This document shows, in pieces, positions 40,816-50,464 of a stretch of DNA of 64,000 nucleotides. Positions within the stretch are counted from its first letter, which is position 1. Every line of letters starts with the position of its first letter. The stretch is from the NCBI RefSeq assembly GCF_003286085.1, contig NW_020825617.1, positions 24,992-88,991 on the forward strand, read 5' to 3'. The position numbers were made by a program, and so were the translations under genes. A model generated the notes under the pieces. That model ran no database searches. It saw only the letters and a list, made by a program, of their open reading frames with translations, and was not told where the DNA came from. The stretch comes from Drosophila persimilis. Lineage: Eukaryota; Arthropoda; Insecta; Diptera; Drosophilidae.

Positions 40816-41519
40816 TGTGATGGACCTATTTCAGGCTGAGGTAAGCTCAGTCACGTCCAGGGGGCAATCCACAAGAAATTTGTAGAAATGAATGGAACTT
40901 CAAGGGCGACGTCGGGGGTGGCCTATCGTAGAGTAGATGGATCGGGGCTTGGGCGGGCGTTGCCAGCGTTGTGTATTTGAAACGACCGTGTGGGCTCGGG
41001 GCGGGGCGACGTCGGTGCCTCGGCTGATTGGGGTGAACTTACGCAATCGGGTGTTTTACTTTGCAAATTTGACACTTTATTGTATTTCTTAGCGGTTTAA
41101 ATGACTTTTTTTTAATTGGGCGCCGATGTCTTCTGGTGAGTTCCGGGTACCGCGTCTGTACTCCGGGCCGTGTAAGTTGCGTAAGTTGCTTTCTGGTTTT
41201 AGTCGGCGTCTATTTATACGCCAATGGGCGCTGTGTCAGCGGGTTCAAAAGTGCACTTCCGCGTCGGGGTGCAGTTCGCCGTTCTGGCGATCGTGGGTTG
41301 ACCTGGTTCTGTCTCTTCGTGTTTTTGGCGCGCTGGCGGGTTTGCCGTTGGGTGCTTGTCGTGGGCTTCCGCGGTGTCATCGTTTTGTAGTCGATGAACC
41401 CGGAAGACTGCTCCTGGCCGGTTGCTTGGTCTGGAGTGGGGGAAGTCCGCGTGAGCTGGTGTGTTTGGTCAGCGATATGAAGGCGACGCGTGTCAATCGG
41501 TGGCTATGTGTGGAGGGGG
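40816..41519 (-). repeat. Element D LTR 2, truncated at the U3 end
   Basis: Starts TGTGATGG like LTR1 and stays nearly identical up to the GTGTGGAGGGG at about 41520. It then jumps to sequence matching about 35543 of unit 1. The deletion of about 300 bp removes the U3 terminus, the polypurine tract and part of the 3' UTR of unit 2. Confidence 0.85.
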
Positions 41520-42328
41520 GTCTTTTCTTGTCTCTTCCGTGTTGCACCGGGGTGCGTTTTGGGGTCGCCGCCGACTTGTGATCATCTCGTCCCTTGCCTC
41601 GTTAGCGGGTCTGTTTACTTCGTGGTCGAGGGGTTTGTTGTGCTCGCGTTGTTGTTGGCGTTGCGCCGCCGGTCGGTGTTTCGCTGACGTTGTCTCTCTT
41701 GGCCGGGTGCTCCGGGTTCTGCCGACTCTGCGGTGCCGCGGTCGGGGCGTCGGGTTGCTGTTTCATTGTTTTCTTCCGCGATGTCAGCATTCCTGTGTAG
41801 GCCCGTGGGCTCGTTGGGCTCTCTCAGGTCGTTGATATTCGCGGTCTTCTGTTTCCGGCTTTCGCAATGTTGTAATTTGGCGATGTTTGGCGATGGAAAA
41901 CTGTTGACTCGGTAGGGGCCGTCGAACTTCGGAGCTAACTTTGCCGCGAAGCCCTCGGCGGCGTTGGAGTGGTGGTGTTGGCGTAGTAGTACCAATGATC
42001 CGATGGCGGGGCGCCATAGTCGCCGGCGGAGGTTGTAATGTCTCCCTTGCTCTTGGCTGGCTCTCTGGATGTTGTTTCGGACGATGGCGAATACTTCTTT
42101 TAGTCTCGTCGCTTTGCTGCTGGCCGTCTCTTGTGTACTCCCTGTCCCGGGCGTGACTTCGTCGTAAAGGGTGACGGGGAGTCGGGGTTCTCTTCCTCGC
42201 AGGAGGAAAGCGGGGCTGAATCCGGTCGTCTCGGAGACGCTGGAGTTGATCGCCAATGTCATCCCGGGTAGGAGTTCGTCCCACGTGTTCTGGTGGTCGT
42301 CGACGAACTGTGCGATCATCGTTTTCAC
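41520..42328 (-). pseudogene. pol: Element D unit 2 integrase C-terminal part
   Basis: Corresponds to 35540-36319 of unit 1 and is nearly identical, but keeps the segment LAINSSVSETTGFSPAF that unit 1 lacks. It therefore preserves the ancestral state at this site. The frame runs 42328-41615. It is out of phase with the integrase core because of the deletion shared with unit 1. Confidence 0.8.
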
Positions 42329-43359
42329 AGTCCGATTGGCTCTCTCCGTCGGGGCAATACGGGGCTGTGTGTTGTAGGTCCACGCCTGCGGTTCGCAGCA
42401 ATGTTTGAAACGATCGGCTGGTGAACTGGGTTCCGTTGTCGCACACGAATAGTTTCGGCACGCCGAAGCTGCTCAGTATTCGTTCTCTGAAGGCTCGTTC
42501 GAGGTTCGCTGTTGTCGCTTTCTTGAGGGGTACCAGTTCGACCCACTTGGAGAAAGTGTCGAAGAAGACCAGTAAGATGGTTTTCCCGTGCTTGGACCGT
42601 GGTAATGGTCCGACGAAATCGGCACACAGGGTGGCGAAGGGTTCTTCGGCTTTGCGTGTGAGCATCCTGCCCACGGCCTGTGTGCCCTTGAACTTCTGGC
42701 AGCTTACGCAGCCCTGCACGTACCGTCGTACGTCTCGGTGTAGTCCTGGCCAGTAATATCGTTGCGTTGTCCTCAGGATGGTTTTCCGGACGCCGAGGTG
42801 TCCTGCTGTTGGTTCGTCATGGCATTCGCGGAGTACTCTCGTTCGGCCGTTTTTAGGCACGCATAGTTTCCACGGTATGTGGTCGTCGTCGTCGGCTCCG
42901 TGTCCTAGATAGCGGTATAGCTGCCCGTTTTCGCGCGTGTAGTCCGGGTATTTCTGGGGTTCGTCTTGGACTTGCTGGATCCTTTGTTTAAGCCAGGTGC
43001 ATGCTGCGTTGTCTTTCTCCTCGATGCGGGAGAGGGTCTCCAATGGTTGTCTTGACAGTGCGTCTGCGACTACGTTCTGGTTGCCGGCCCGATAGTGCAC
43101 TTCGTATTGGTATTGCTGTATTTCGAGCGCCCATCTTGCTACTCTACCGTAAGGGCTCTCGAGGGTATTCAGCCACTTTAGTGCGAGATGATCGGTTATG
43201 ACGTCGAATCGGTAGCCTTCGAGATAGCATCGCAGTTTTCGGATCGCCCAGATGACGGCGAGGCATTCCTTGTCGGTGGCCGAGTAGTTTTCTTCTGCCT
43301 TGTTGAGGCGTCGACTGACGTATGCGATGACCCTTCGATCTCTTGGGTGAGGACCGCGC
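42329..43359 (-). pseudogene. pol: Element D unit 2 RNase H and integrase core
   Basis: Nearly identical to 36320-37347: HYRAGNQNVVADALSRQ, integrase HHCC finger and two catalytic Asp, then the frame break after TAPYCP shared with unit 1. It differs by three extra bases (one added codon) in the RNase H segment near 43222. Confidence 0.8.
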
Positions 43360-43995
43360 CTACTCCAAGGTTGCTTGGCCCAGGTATTTTAGCCGCTGGA
43401 AGAAGGCACACTTGTCCGTGTGGACCCGTAGGTTTGCCTTTCGCAGTCGTGCGAAAACTTCTTTTACGTTGTTCAGGTGTTCCTGGAAGCTTTTCCCGAC
43501 GATGACGATGTCGTCGAGATATGCGAACGCGAATGGTTCCATGTCTGCGCCGATAACGGCGTCGAGGGCCCGTTGAAACGTGGCTCCCGCGGAGTGTAAA
43601 CCGAAAGGCATTACTTTCCATTGGTATAATCCTCGGCCGGGTATCGTGAATGCCGTGGCTTCCCGGCTGTCGCGGGCCATTTGTATCTACCAATACCCGT
43701 TTTTCAGGTCTAGGGTCGTGATGAAGTGGGCATTTCGGAGTCGCTCTAGTATGTAGTTGATCCTGGGTAGCGGGTACGCGTCCGGGATAGAACGCTCGTT
43801 TAGCTGCCGATAATCTACACACATGCGCCATCTCCCGTCCTTTTTGCGGACCAGGACGATTGGCGCGCTGTGGGGGCTCCGGGATGGTTCGATTAGGTCC
43901 TCGGCTATCAGTTGGTCGACCTGTTCATCGATGATCCGCCGCATGACTGGATTTTTCGGGTAGTACCGTTGTTTTATGGGTCGGTTGTCCCTCAT
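43360..43995 (-). pseudogene. pol: Element D unit 2 reverse transcriptase
   Basis: Same RT as 37348-37983, with the same TAG after NGYW (43687-43689) and the same terminal break. One coding difference at the start (PVMRRIID for PAMRRIID). Sharing of both lesions shows duplication after inactivation. Confidence 0.85.
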
Positions 43996-44384
43996 GACGG
44001 TGGTGTGTTCTGTTAGATCCGTCGTCCCTCAGAGGCCTGCAAGTGTCGGCAGTTCTTCGCCTAGAAATTCCTGTATTCTCGGCGCGATGTCGGGAGGCCA
44101 TGGGTCGGAGATTCGTTCCGAATCGTCCTCCGGTGGTTCGTCGATTCCTGGGTCGCAAGTGTAGTCGGGGTTCTCGGGGAGGATCGTTGTGTCGAATGCG
44201 CTTGGTGGTTCGACTTCGCGAGTGTATTCGCTTATGCTGGCGACGACGGCGGGTGCGTCGCTCTGGTGTGGGGTGCTCGTGTGTGTCCTGGGGGGTGCTT
44301 GCGCGACGTTGTACTCAGCGTGATGTACGAACGTGCGGGTCTCGATGCTAGCGTTTGACCAACGGCTAGTTTAGGCGATGAAGG
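43996..44384 (-). pseudogene. pol: Element D unit 2 protease-RT linker, cut by element E
   Basis: Acidic, Pro-rich linker coding sequence. On the minus strand one frame includes EYTREVEPPSAFDTTILPEN and SERISDPWPPDIAPRIQEFL. It contains the 170 bp missing from unit 1. It ends at 44384, where the E LTR starts (GATGAAGG/TGTAAAAC), while unit 1 continues uninterrupted (38220). The last 324 bp (44061-44384) are the piece that recurs between the E copies. Confidence 0.75.
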
Positions 44385-44860
44385 TGTAAAACGATGTTCA
44401 ATCCGTTTTTCTGGATCGTTGGGGCTCAACCCTCCGCTCTCTTTTATTGTCGTTTATGTTCTCAATTTTACAATTGTGTTTTGGGCTTTTGTAAGTCAAA
44501 AGCCGCGGAGCTGCGCTGCCAGTGACGCCGGCAGCGGAGCGGCAGAACTATGTTAGTTCTGTTAGTATGTATATGTGTGAATATGCTCAGCGCTGTTGGC
44601 AGCGAGAGCGCGAGGGAAGATATATGTGTGTATGCATGTATATTAGTGCCGTCAAGTCATGGGAACATGCTGACGCTGCACTTGGGTCGCTCGAGGCATT
44701 CTTGAGTGAATCGTAATACGATCACCCAGAATGTCTGGGACTTTATTGTTACGTAAACACTGAAACAAAGTGTTACAGTGTGTATTCTTTAAGTACCGTC
44801 GGTACAGTGGGTATTCGAAATAATGAATACTTTACTTTACTTTAATATGAGCATACTACA
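44385..44860 (-). repeat. Element E unit 1 LTR (3' LTR), 476 bp
   Basis: TGTAAAACGATG...CATACTACA on the plus strand; on the minus strand it begins TGTAGTATG, as I recall for 412. Ten bases shorter than the other three copies because of a difference near 44555. It abuts a polypurine tract. Confidence 0.88.
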
Positions 44861-44873
44861 TCTCCCTCCTTTT
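44861..44873 (-). promoter_or_regulatory. Polypurine tract of element E (unit 1)
   Basis: Minus-strand AAAAGGAGGGAGA directly before U3. Repeated at 50216, 55575 and 60930 in the other units. Confidence 0.8.
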
Positions 44874-45109
44874 GAAAAATAACATAATATAATGAAGTTA
44901 TTTTATTTTTAGCTTTTACTATATATGTATACGAGTTATGTATTCTTAAAAAGACAATTTATATATATATATATTTTTTTTTCTTTTTAGTCAATTATTA
45001 GAATATTGAACTTTAATTAATATTGATAAATTTTAAAAGTTATTTGAATATAAATGCAGAGTAGTATATTTTTATGGTTTATATTTATGTATGGCCATAC
45101 TAAAAATGA
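44874..45109 (-). other. Element E unit 1 3' untranslated region
   Basis: About 236 AT-rich bases with a (TA)n run and a T tract. No env frame is present, as is usual for 412/mdg1 elements. Confidence 0.65.
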
Positions 45110-47026
45110 TTAATAATTGCAAATCTTTAACCTATCCTTATCTACTTTCTGAGTTTTGTTTTTATTATCGGAGATTATGACGTTATCTCTTTCTCCGATA
45201 CTTTCTACTCTATATGGTCCTATATATTTAAAATCTAGCTTATGTCCTGTTTCATTTTTCAATAAAACTTTATCTCCTACAGCTAAATTTAAATCTTTTA
45301 ACTTTAAGTCATATAGCTGTTTATTTTTAATTTTATGCTCCTCGAGCATAATCCTTGCTCGTTTATATGCTATTTCTAATCTATATTTACTCTCTTTAGA
45401 GTAATCATCTATGTTATATAGAGGTGCTATTCTATCTATAGTATTAAATTGAACTGGTAAGTTTGAAGTCTTACCGAAAACTAGCTCATATGGACAATAA
45501 TCATGTGCCATAGAGGGGGTTGTATTAAAACAATATACGAAGTATTGCAGCCATACATCCCAATCTGATTTGTCAGCTGAGATGTATGAGCGTATGAACT
45601 CGTTAAATGTTCTGTGGCTTCGCTCCACGGTTCCTACAGTCTGGTGATGATGTGCAGTAGAAGTTATGTTTTTGATGTTTAGATTTTTACATAAGTCTTC
45701 AATTATTGAATTTTTATATTCTGTTCCCATGTCCGTAATGAACGTCTTCATTGGACCGTACTTTAGAATAAAATTTTCAAAAATAGCTTTAGCTACGGTA
45801 TTTGCACTTTTGTTTCTAATGGGTATGGCGACAAGGTATTTTGTCAGGTCACATATTAAGGTGACTGCATATTCATTTCCTTGTTCTGATTTAGGAAGTG
45901 GACCGATCGTATCCACTATTACCCTATCAAAAGCCATGTATGGTGTTTCTGTAATAGTCAATGGAGTTATTGTGTGCTTGGTTACTTTAGCTTTTTGGCA
46001 TTTTGGACATTTTCGTATGTAATTGGTTATTTCTTTAGTCATACCTTTCCAAAAATAATGTCTTTTGACCTTGGCCAAGGTTTTTGTTATGCCTGTATGT
46101 CCTCCTTGTATGGGATCATCATGTAATGTAGACAGTATTGCTTCTTTTTCTTTTTCATTTTTAATTAGGGTCACCGGGTTGAGTAGCGCTACTCTTATTG
46201 TTCGTAATATTTTATTGCCCATATTTTTAAAATTATCTATTGAAATGTATTCAATAATATTTTCCCACGGTGCCACTTTGAGTTGGCTGATTTTTTGTTT
46301 ACCGGCTTGCGTTTCAAGCCTTTGGAAAAACTGACCTAAGTCAAGGGTTCCATTAGTATACAAATCGCTAACATCATATCTTGCAGTAATTTTTTTTCCA
46401 TGTTTGAAAAAACATAAATTATTATTTACATGCAAGGTCACTACTTTACGCACTTCGTCATTGTTGATGACTTCATATACGTTGGGCTTTGAAGCTTTTG
46501 TTAGAGATTGCCTAGGCAATTCTATTTGTTCTTTTCCTGCGCAGGATTTCTGTCTACTCTGTTGCCTGGTAGTGACTTTCAGGACTTTATTCGTATTTTG
46601 TATGTTTTTCAGGTCTGTGATGGTTATTCTTGATAACGCATCTGCTACATGATTATCTTTACCCTTTAGATACTCGACTGTAAAGTCGTATTCTTCTAAT
46701 TCGAGCCGCATGCGTGTGAGTTTTGAGCTGGGATTGACCATTGAAAATAGGTATGTTAGTGGTCTGTGATCCGTTTTTACTGTAAAGTGTTTACCATAGA
46801 TATATGGTCGAAAATGGGTAATTGCCCAATGAATTGCTGCTAATTCCTGTTCTGTAGTACTTTTGTTACTTTCACCTTTTGTGAATGAACGTGATGCATA
46901 TGCTAATGGGAGTTGGAGTCCGTTATGGTTTTGAGTTAAAACCGCTCCACATGCTTGTTTACTAGCATCGGTGATTATGCAAAATTCTTTCTGAAAATCT
47001 GGGTACTGTAACAGAGTGGGTTCCAT
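45110..47026 (-). CDS. pol: Element E unit 1 pol fragment: RNase H and integrase, open
   Basis: 638-codon open frame. RNase H starts at once (IITDASKQACGAVLTQ, FTVKTDHRPLTYLF, DNHVADALSR; residues about 15-145). Integrase follows with an HHCC finger (HTGITKTLAKVKRHYFW, CPKCQKAK), Asp in VIVDTIGPLPKS, Asp in FITDMGTEYKN and Glu in GTVERSHRTF, then a C-terminal domain (LNLAVGDKVLLKNETGHKLD). Closest in style to 412/mdg1. The first Met is internal to pol, so this is a piece of a larger polyprotein whose RT is deleted upstream. It is the only unit keeping CGA (Arg) at the GTVERSH position, which is TGA in units 2-4. Confidence 0.85.
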   Translation of the reverse strand: MEPTLLQYPDFQKEFCIITDASKQACGAVLTQNHNGLQLPLAYASRSFTKGESNKSTTEQELAAIHWAITHFRPYIYGKHFTVKTDHRPLTYLFSMVNPSSKLTRMRLELEEYDFTVEYLKGKDNHVADALSRITITDLKNIQNTNKVLKVTTRQQSRQKSCAGKEQIELPRQSLTKASKPNVYEVINNDEVRKVVTLHVNNNLCFFKHGKKITARYDVSDLYTNGTLDLGQFFQRLETQAGKQKISQLKVAPWENIIEYISIDNFKNMGNKILRTIRVALLNPVTLIKNEKEKEAILSTLHDDPIQGGHTGITKTLAKVKRHYFWKGMTKEITNYIRKCPKCQKAKVTKHTITPLTITETPYMAFDRVIVDTIGPLPKSEQGNEYAVTLICDLTKYLVAIPIRNKSANTVAKAIFENFILKYGPMKTFITDMGTEYKNSIIEDLCKNLNIKNITSTAHHHQTVGTVERSHRTFNEFIRSYISADKSDWDVWLQYFVYCFNTTPSMAHDYCPYELVFGKTSNLPVQFNTIDRIAPLYNIDDYSKESKYRLEIAYKRARIMLEEHKIKNKQLYDLKLKDLNLAVGDKVLLKNETGHKLDFKYIGPYRVESIGERDNVIISDNKNKTQKVDKDRLKICNY

Positions 47027-47258
47027 AAGTTTATCTTTTAAATATTGGAATGCATTTTGACATTCAGTTGACCACTCAAAGGGGACATTCTTTTTACATA
47101 ATCTAGTTATGTGCCGGGAATAGTCGGCGAAGTTTTTAATAAAACGTCTATAATAACGTCATATTTCTTGTCATCTGGCAAGATCCCTTTATCTGTGCAT
47201 TTATGACCAAGAAAGGTCACTTCATGCATAAAAAATGAACATTTTTGTGGATGTAATT
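47027..47258 (-). pseudogene. pol: Element E unit 1 residual RT thumb; RT catalytic core deleted
   Basis: On the minus strand two frames retain HPQKCSFFMHEVTFLGHKC (RT thumb start) and RRFIKNFADYSRHITRL (connection). They are joined directly at about 47280 to the pre-RT linker. The fingers and palm, including YxDD, are gone in all E units. Confidence 0.75.
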
Positions 47259-48016
47259 TTAGGTTGTGTTTCCTACACATCCTACGTCACTAAAATTGGT
47301 ACATAGTTTAGTTAATTGCTTCTTGAATTGTACTGGGAAATGTTTGCTTAATTCAGCTATGACAGTTTTTTCTCGGATTTTTTGAGTTGTTTGAATTACC
47401 TTGTAATTCGAAAGTGGTTCATATTGTATGTTATTTATATGTACTAATTGGTTGGTACTGGTTGTATTCAGCAATCGGACAAATGTATTATTTTTTGAAG
47501 TTATTGTATTTGCTACATAAATACCAGGTTGAATTTCCTGGTTTGGGATCAATATGGTTTCTATATCGGACGTTAATTCTATTTTTCTGACAACTTGTGA
47601 TCTTGCTGGTAGAAGAATTGTATTGTTACCAGAACTGTATGTTATTGGAACATAAATTTTAATTTTTATATTATTTGGTCGTATTATTAACCAATCCTCT
47701 GCAGGTTTTAAGTCTATTAGGCAGTTTAATTCTTTTATGAAATCAATGCCTATCAATCAATTCCATCACACGGAATTGCAAAATTCTGATTAACTAAATG
47801 GAAATTGTGTGGAATTATGTACTTATCTGTCTGTAGCTCTATTAGGGCAAGGCCTTGGGATGTTATTATACCTTCCCCTATTCCTTGAATATCTATTTTA
47901 TTTTTTGTTTGAATGTCGTTAAAGACATCTGAATTTGCTTTTAATAGTGATATATTGGCACCAGTATCTATAAGGAATGTAAGTTGTTTTCCTGTTTTAG
48001 AATTGAGGAATGCCAT
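47259..48016 (-). pseudogene. pol: Element E unit 1 protease and pre-RT linker
   Basis: Frame 48016-47753 (87 codons) has QLTFLIDTGANISLLKAN, the retropepsin DTG. It stops at GID and continues in another frame with MIGIDFIKELNCLIDLKP (IGIDF, the retropepsin C-terminal motif) and a linker ending CTNFSDVG. The frame break at 47753-47756 is shared by all units. Confidence 0.75.
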
Positions 48017-48060
48017 GAATATATTGAGATTGAGGTTGATTGTGTGAACCGCTGGATTTT

Positions 48061-49365
48061 TTAATTTAGTGTATCTAAAGGATCTTGGGAGTTTCCCGAA
48101 GCTGTCTGGGTAACACGAACATTGTTCTGTCGTGTGTTTCCATTGCTATTGTATCTTTGGTTGTTATAGGTTCCACCGTTATTACGGTTATTTCCCCTAT
48201 AGCCAACACGACCTCTATTGTTATTATAACTATTGTTGTTGTAAATATGGTTGTGGTTGTAACCACGACCATTTCCTCCACCACGATAGTTACCTCGAAA
48301 GTTACTACCGCGGTAGACTTGTCCTTGTCTGGTGTACAATATTGAACTTGCACTACCAGTCATCTCTGTACTACACTGTATATATTTTGCTACGGCATCA
48401 TTCATTGTCGGGAATGTGCCTGCTTCTAGTATTGTTTTTAGTTTGCCGTGCTCGCAATTTTTAACCATTGTACTAATGGCCTCTTTGCAGCTGAACTTAT
48501 CGGCGTGTTCCGCTGGCAAACCCTCATCATTGTATGATGCTTTTAGAAGTTTTCTCATATCATCAATCTCTGTTGTGAATTGGGCGGCTGTTTTGCCTTT
48601 TTGGCATTTTAGCCTTTATAACATCTGATGACTCTCCGACAATAGTGTCTTGCAATTTCTTTATTATTGCGCTAATGGTGGTTTCATCTTGTATTTTATA
48701 CAATGTAGTTCCTATTACTTTTGATTTAATTACTTCTATAGCTAAATTTTCGTATGGTCCTTTCGTTAGATCGACCAATTTGACTGACGTAATGAATCTT
48801 TGTAAATGGAGTTTCTGTCCATTAAATTCCGGAATGGCGTGCGAACTATCTTTGATATATGCCCGTTGGGCAATTGTTTCGTCTGCCATTGTGGTTTGTT
48901 CTTGCCCAACCACGCTGTTTGCTGAACTAGTCGACGGTTTGTCGTCGTTCACCGGATGGTTCGATCTATTTGATCGAGAATCGTCTTCCGATATAATGAT
49001 AATATTTTTTACATTCGGGGGCCTGGGACTTATTGGCCTTGATTCCGATTCTACAGCTGGTATATATGTCGCAGCTGTGTTTAGAAGATTTGGGATGAAT
49101 CTAGATTGAATTTTTCTTTAACGAATACTAATCGTTCCCTTAGACGTTTGAAGACGTCTGTATATTGAAACCAATGTATATCAGTAAGTCTTTGTCTGTT
49201 TTCTAGAAAAAGTTCTCTAACCTCATTATATATGTTTACCAAATTAGTTGTATGTTTAATGACCGTACTATTTTGTGTAGGTCTGTTCTGCGTTAAGCAT
49301 TTGTATGACTTATCGAATTCTGCTCTTAGAGTGCAAACTTTAGCGCAGATCGTAAGCCAGTCCAT
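48061..49365 (-). pseudogene. gag: Element E unit 1 Gag, two frame breaks
   Basis: Starts MDWLTICAKVCTLRAEFDKS at 49365, only about 40 bases from the D junction. The first frame ends at 49081 (gap at GGGATGAATCTAG, where unit 2 has GGGATGTGTATGTCTAG). The second frame is 48952-48563 (FNGQKLHLQRFITSVKLVDL capsid). A third frame, 48558-48061, holds capsid end EHADKFSCKEAISTMVKNC and a low-complexity Gly/Asn/Arg/Tyr-rich C-terminus (NFRGNYRGGGNGRGYNHNH) in place of zinc knuckles, as in 412/gypsy-type Gags. The second break is common to all units. Confidence 0.8.
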
Positions 49366-49405
49366 ATGTGTTTTTTAATGTTGTCCATTCCGATTGGAAG
49401 ACAAT

Positions 49406-49729
49406 CTAGAAATTTCTGTATTCTCGGCGCGATGTCGGGAGGCCATGGGTCGGAGATTCGTTCCGAATCGTCCTCCGGTGGTTCGTCGATTCCTGGGTCG
49501 CAAGTGTAGTCGGGGTTCTCGGGGAGGATCGTTGTGTCGAATGCGCTTGGTGGTTCGACTTCGCGAGTGTATTCGCTTATGCTGGCGACGACGGCGGGTG
49601 CGTCGCTCTGGTGTGGGGTGCTCGTGTGTGTCCTGGGGGGTGCTTGCGCGACGTTGTACTCAGCGTGATGTACGAACGTGCGGGTCTCGATGCTAGCGTT
49701 TGACCAACGGCTAGTTTAGGCGATGAAGG
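49406..49729 (-). repeat. 324-bp D fragment between E units 1 and 2
   Basis: Copy of 44061-44384 with few changes (AAATTTCTG for AAATTCCTG at the start). It sits where the 5' LTR and primer site of E unit 1 should be. Confidence 0.92.
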
Positions 49730-50215
49730 TGTAAAACGATGTTCAATCCGTTTTTCTGGATCGTTGGGGCTCAACCCTCCGCTCTCTTTTATTGTCGTTT
49801 ATGTTCTCAATTTTACAATTGTGTTTTGGGCTTTTGTAAGTCAAAAGCCGCGGAGCTGCGCTGCCAGTGACGCCGGCAGCGGAGCGGCAGAACTATGTGT
49901 TCTTATCTCTTATATGTTAGTATGTATATGTGTGAATATGCTCAGCGCTGTTGGCAGCGAGAGCGCGAGGGAAGATATATGTGTGTATGCATGTATATTA
50001 GTGCCGTCAAGTCATGGGAACATGCTGACGCTGCACTTGGGTCGCTCGAGGCATTCTTGAGTGAATCGTAATACGATCACCCAGAATGTCTGGGACTTTA
50101 TTGTTACGTAAACACTGAAACAAAGTGTTACAGTGTGTATTCTTTAAGTACCGTCGGTACAGTGGGTATTCGAAATAATGAATACTTTACTTTACTTTAA
50201 TATGAGCATACTACA
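49730..50215 (-). repeat. Element E unit 2 LTR, 486 bp
   Basis: Same termini as unit 1, with ten extra bases near 49900 shared with units 3 and 4. Confidence 0.88.
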
Positions 50216-50464
50216 TCTCCCTCCTTTTGAAAAATAACATAATATAATGAAGTTATTTTATTTTTAGCTTTTACTATATATGTATACGAGTTATGTATTC
50301 TTAAAAAGACAATTTATATATATATATATTTTTTTTTCTTTTTAGTCAATTATTAGAATATTGAACTTTAATTAATATTGATAAAATTTAAAAGTTATTT
50401 GAATATAAATGCAGAGTAGTATATTTTTATGGTTTATATTTATGTATGGCCATACTAAAAATGA

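Larger units (their letters stand above)
34540..44384 (-). mobile_element. Element D: GC-rich Ty3/gypsy element, one complete unit plus a partial tandem copy
   Basis: LTR1 (34540-35371), internal domain 1 (35372-40815), LTR2 (40816-41519, truncated), internal domain 2 (41520-44384, cut by element E). All on the minus strand. Primer site matches tRNA-Lys and the polypurine tract is clear. Both copies share the same stop after NGYW in RT and the same integrase frame break, so copy 2 arose by duplication of an already defective element. The base composition is clearly richer in GC than its neighbours. RT/integrase style suggests an Osvaldo-like lineage; not tested. Confidence 0.85.

Noticed and set aside
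48085..48464. Tyr/Cys- or Val/Ile-rich frames at 48085-48464 and their copies in the other E units
   Set aside because: They are alternate-frame readings of the Gly/Asn/Arg-rich end of E Gag; the repetitive codons create artificial low-complexity peptides.
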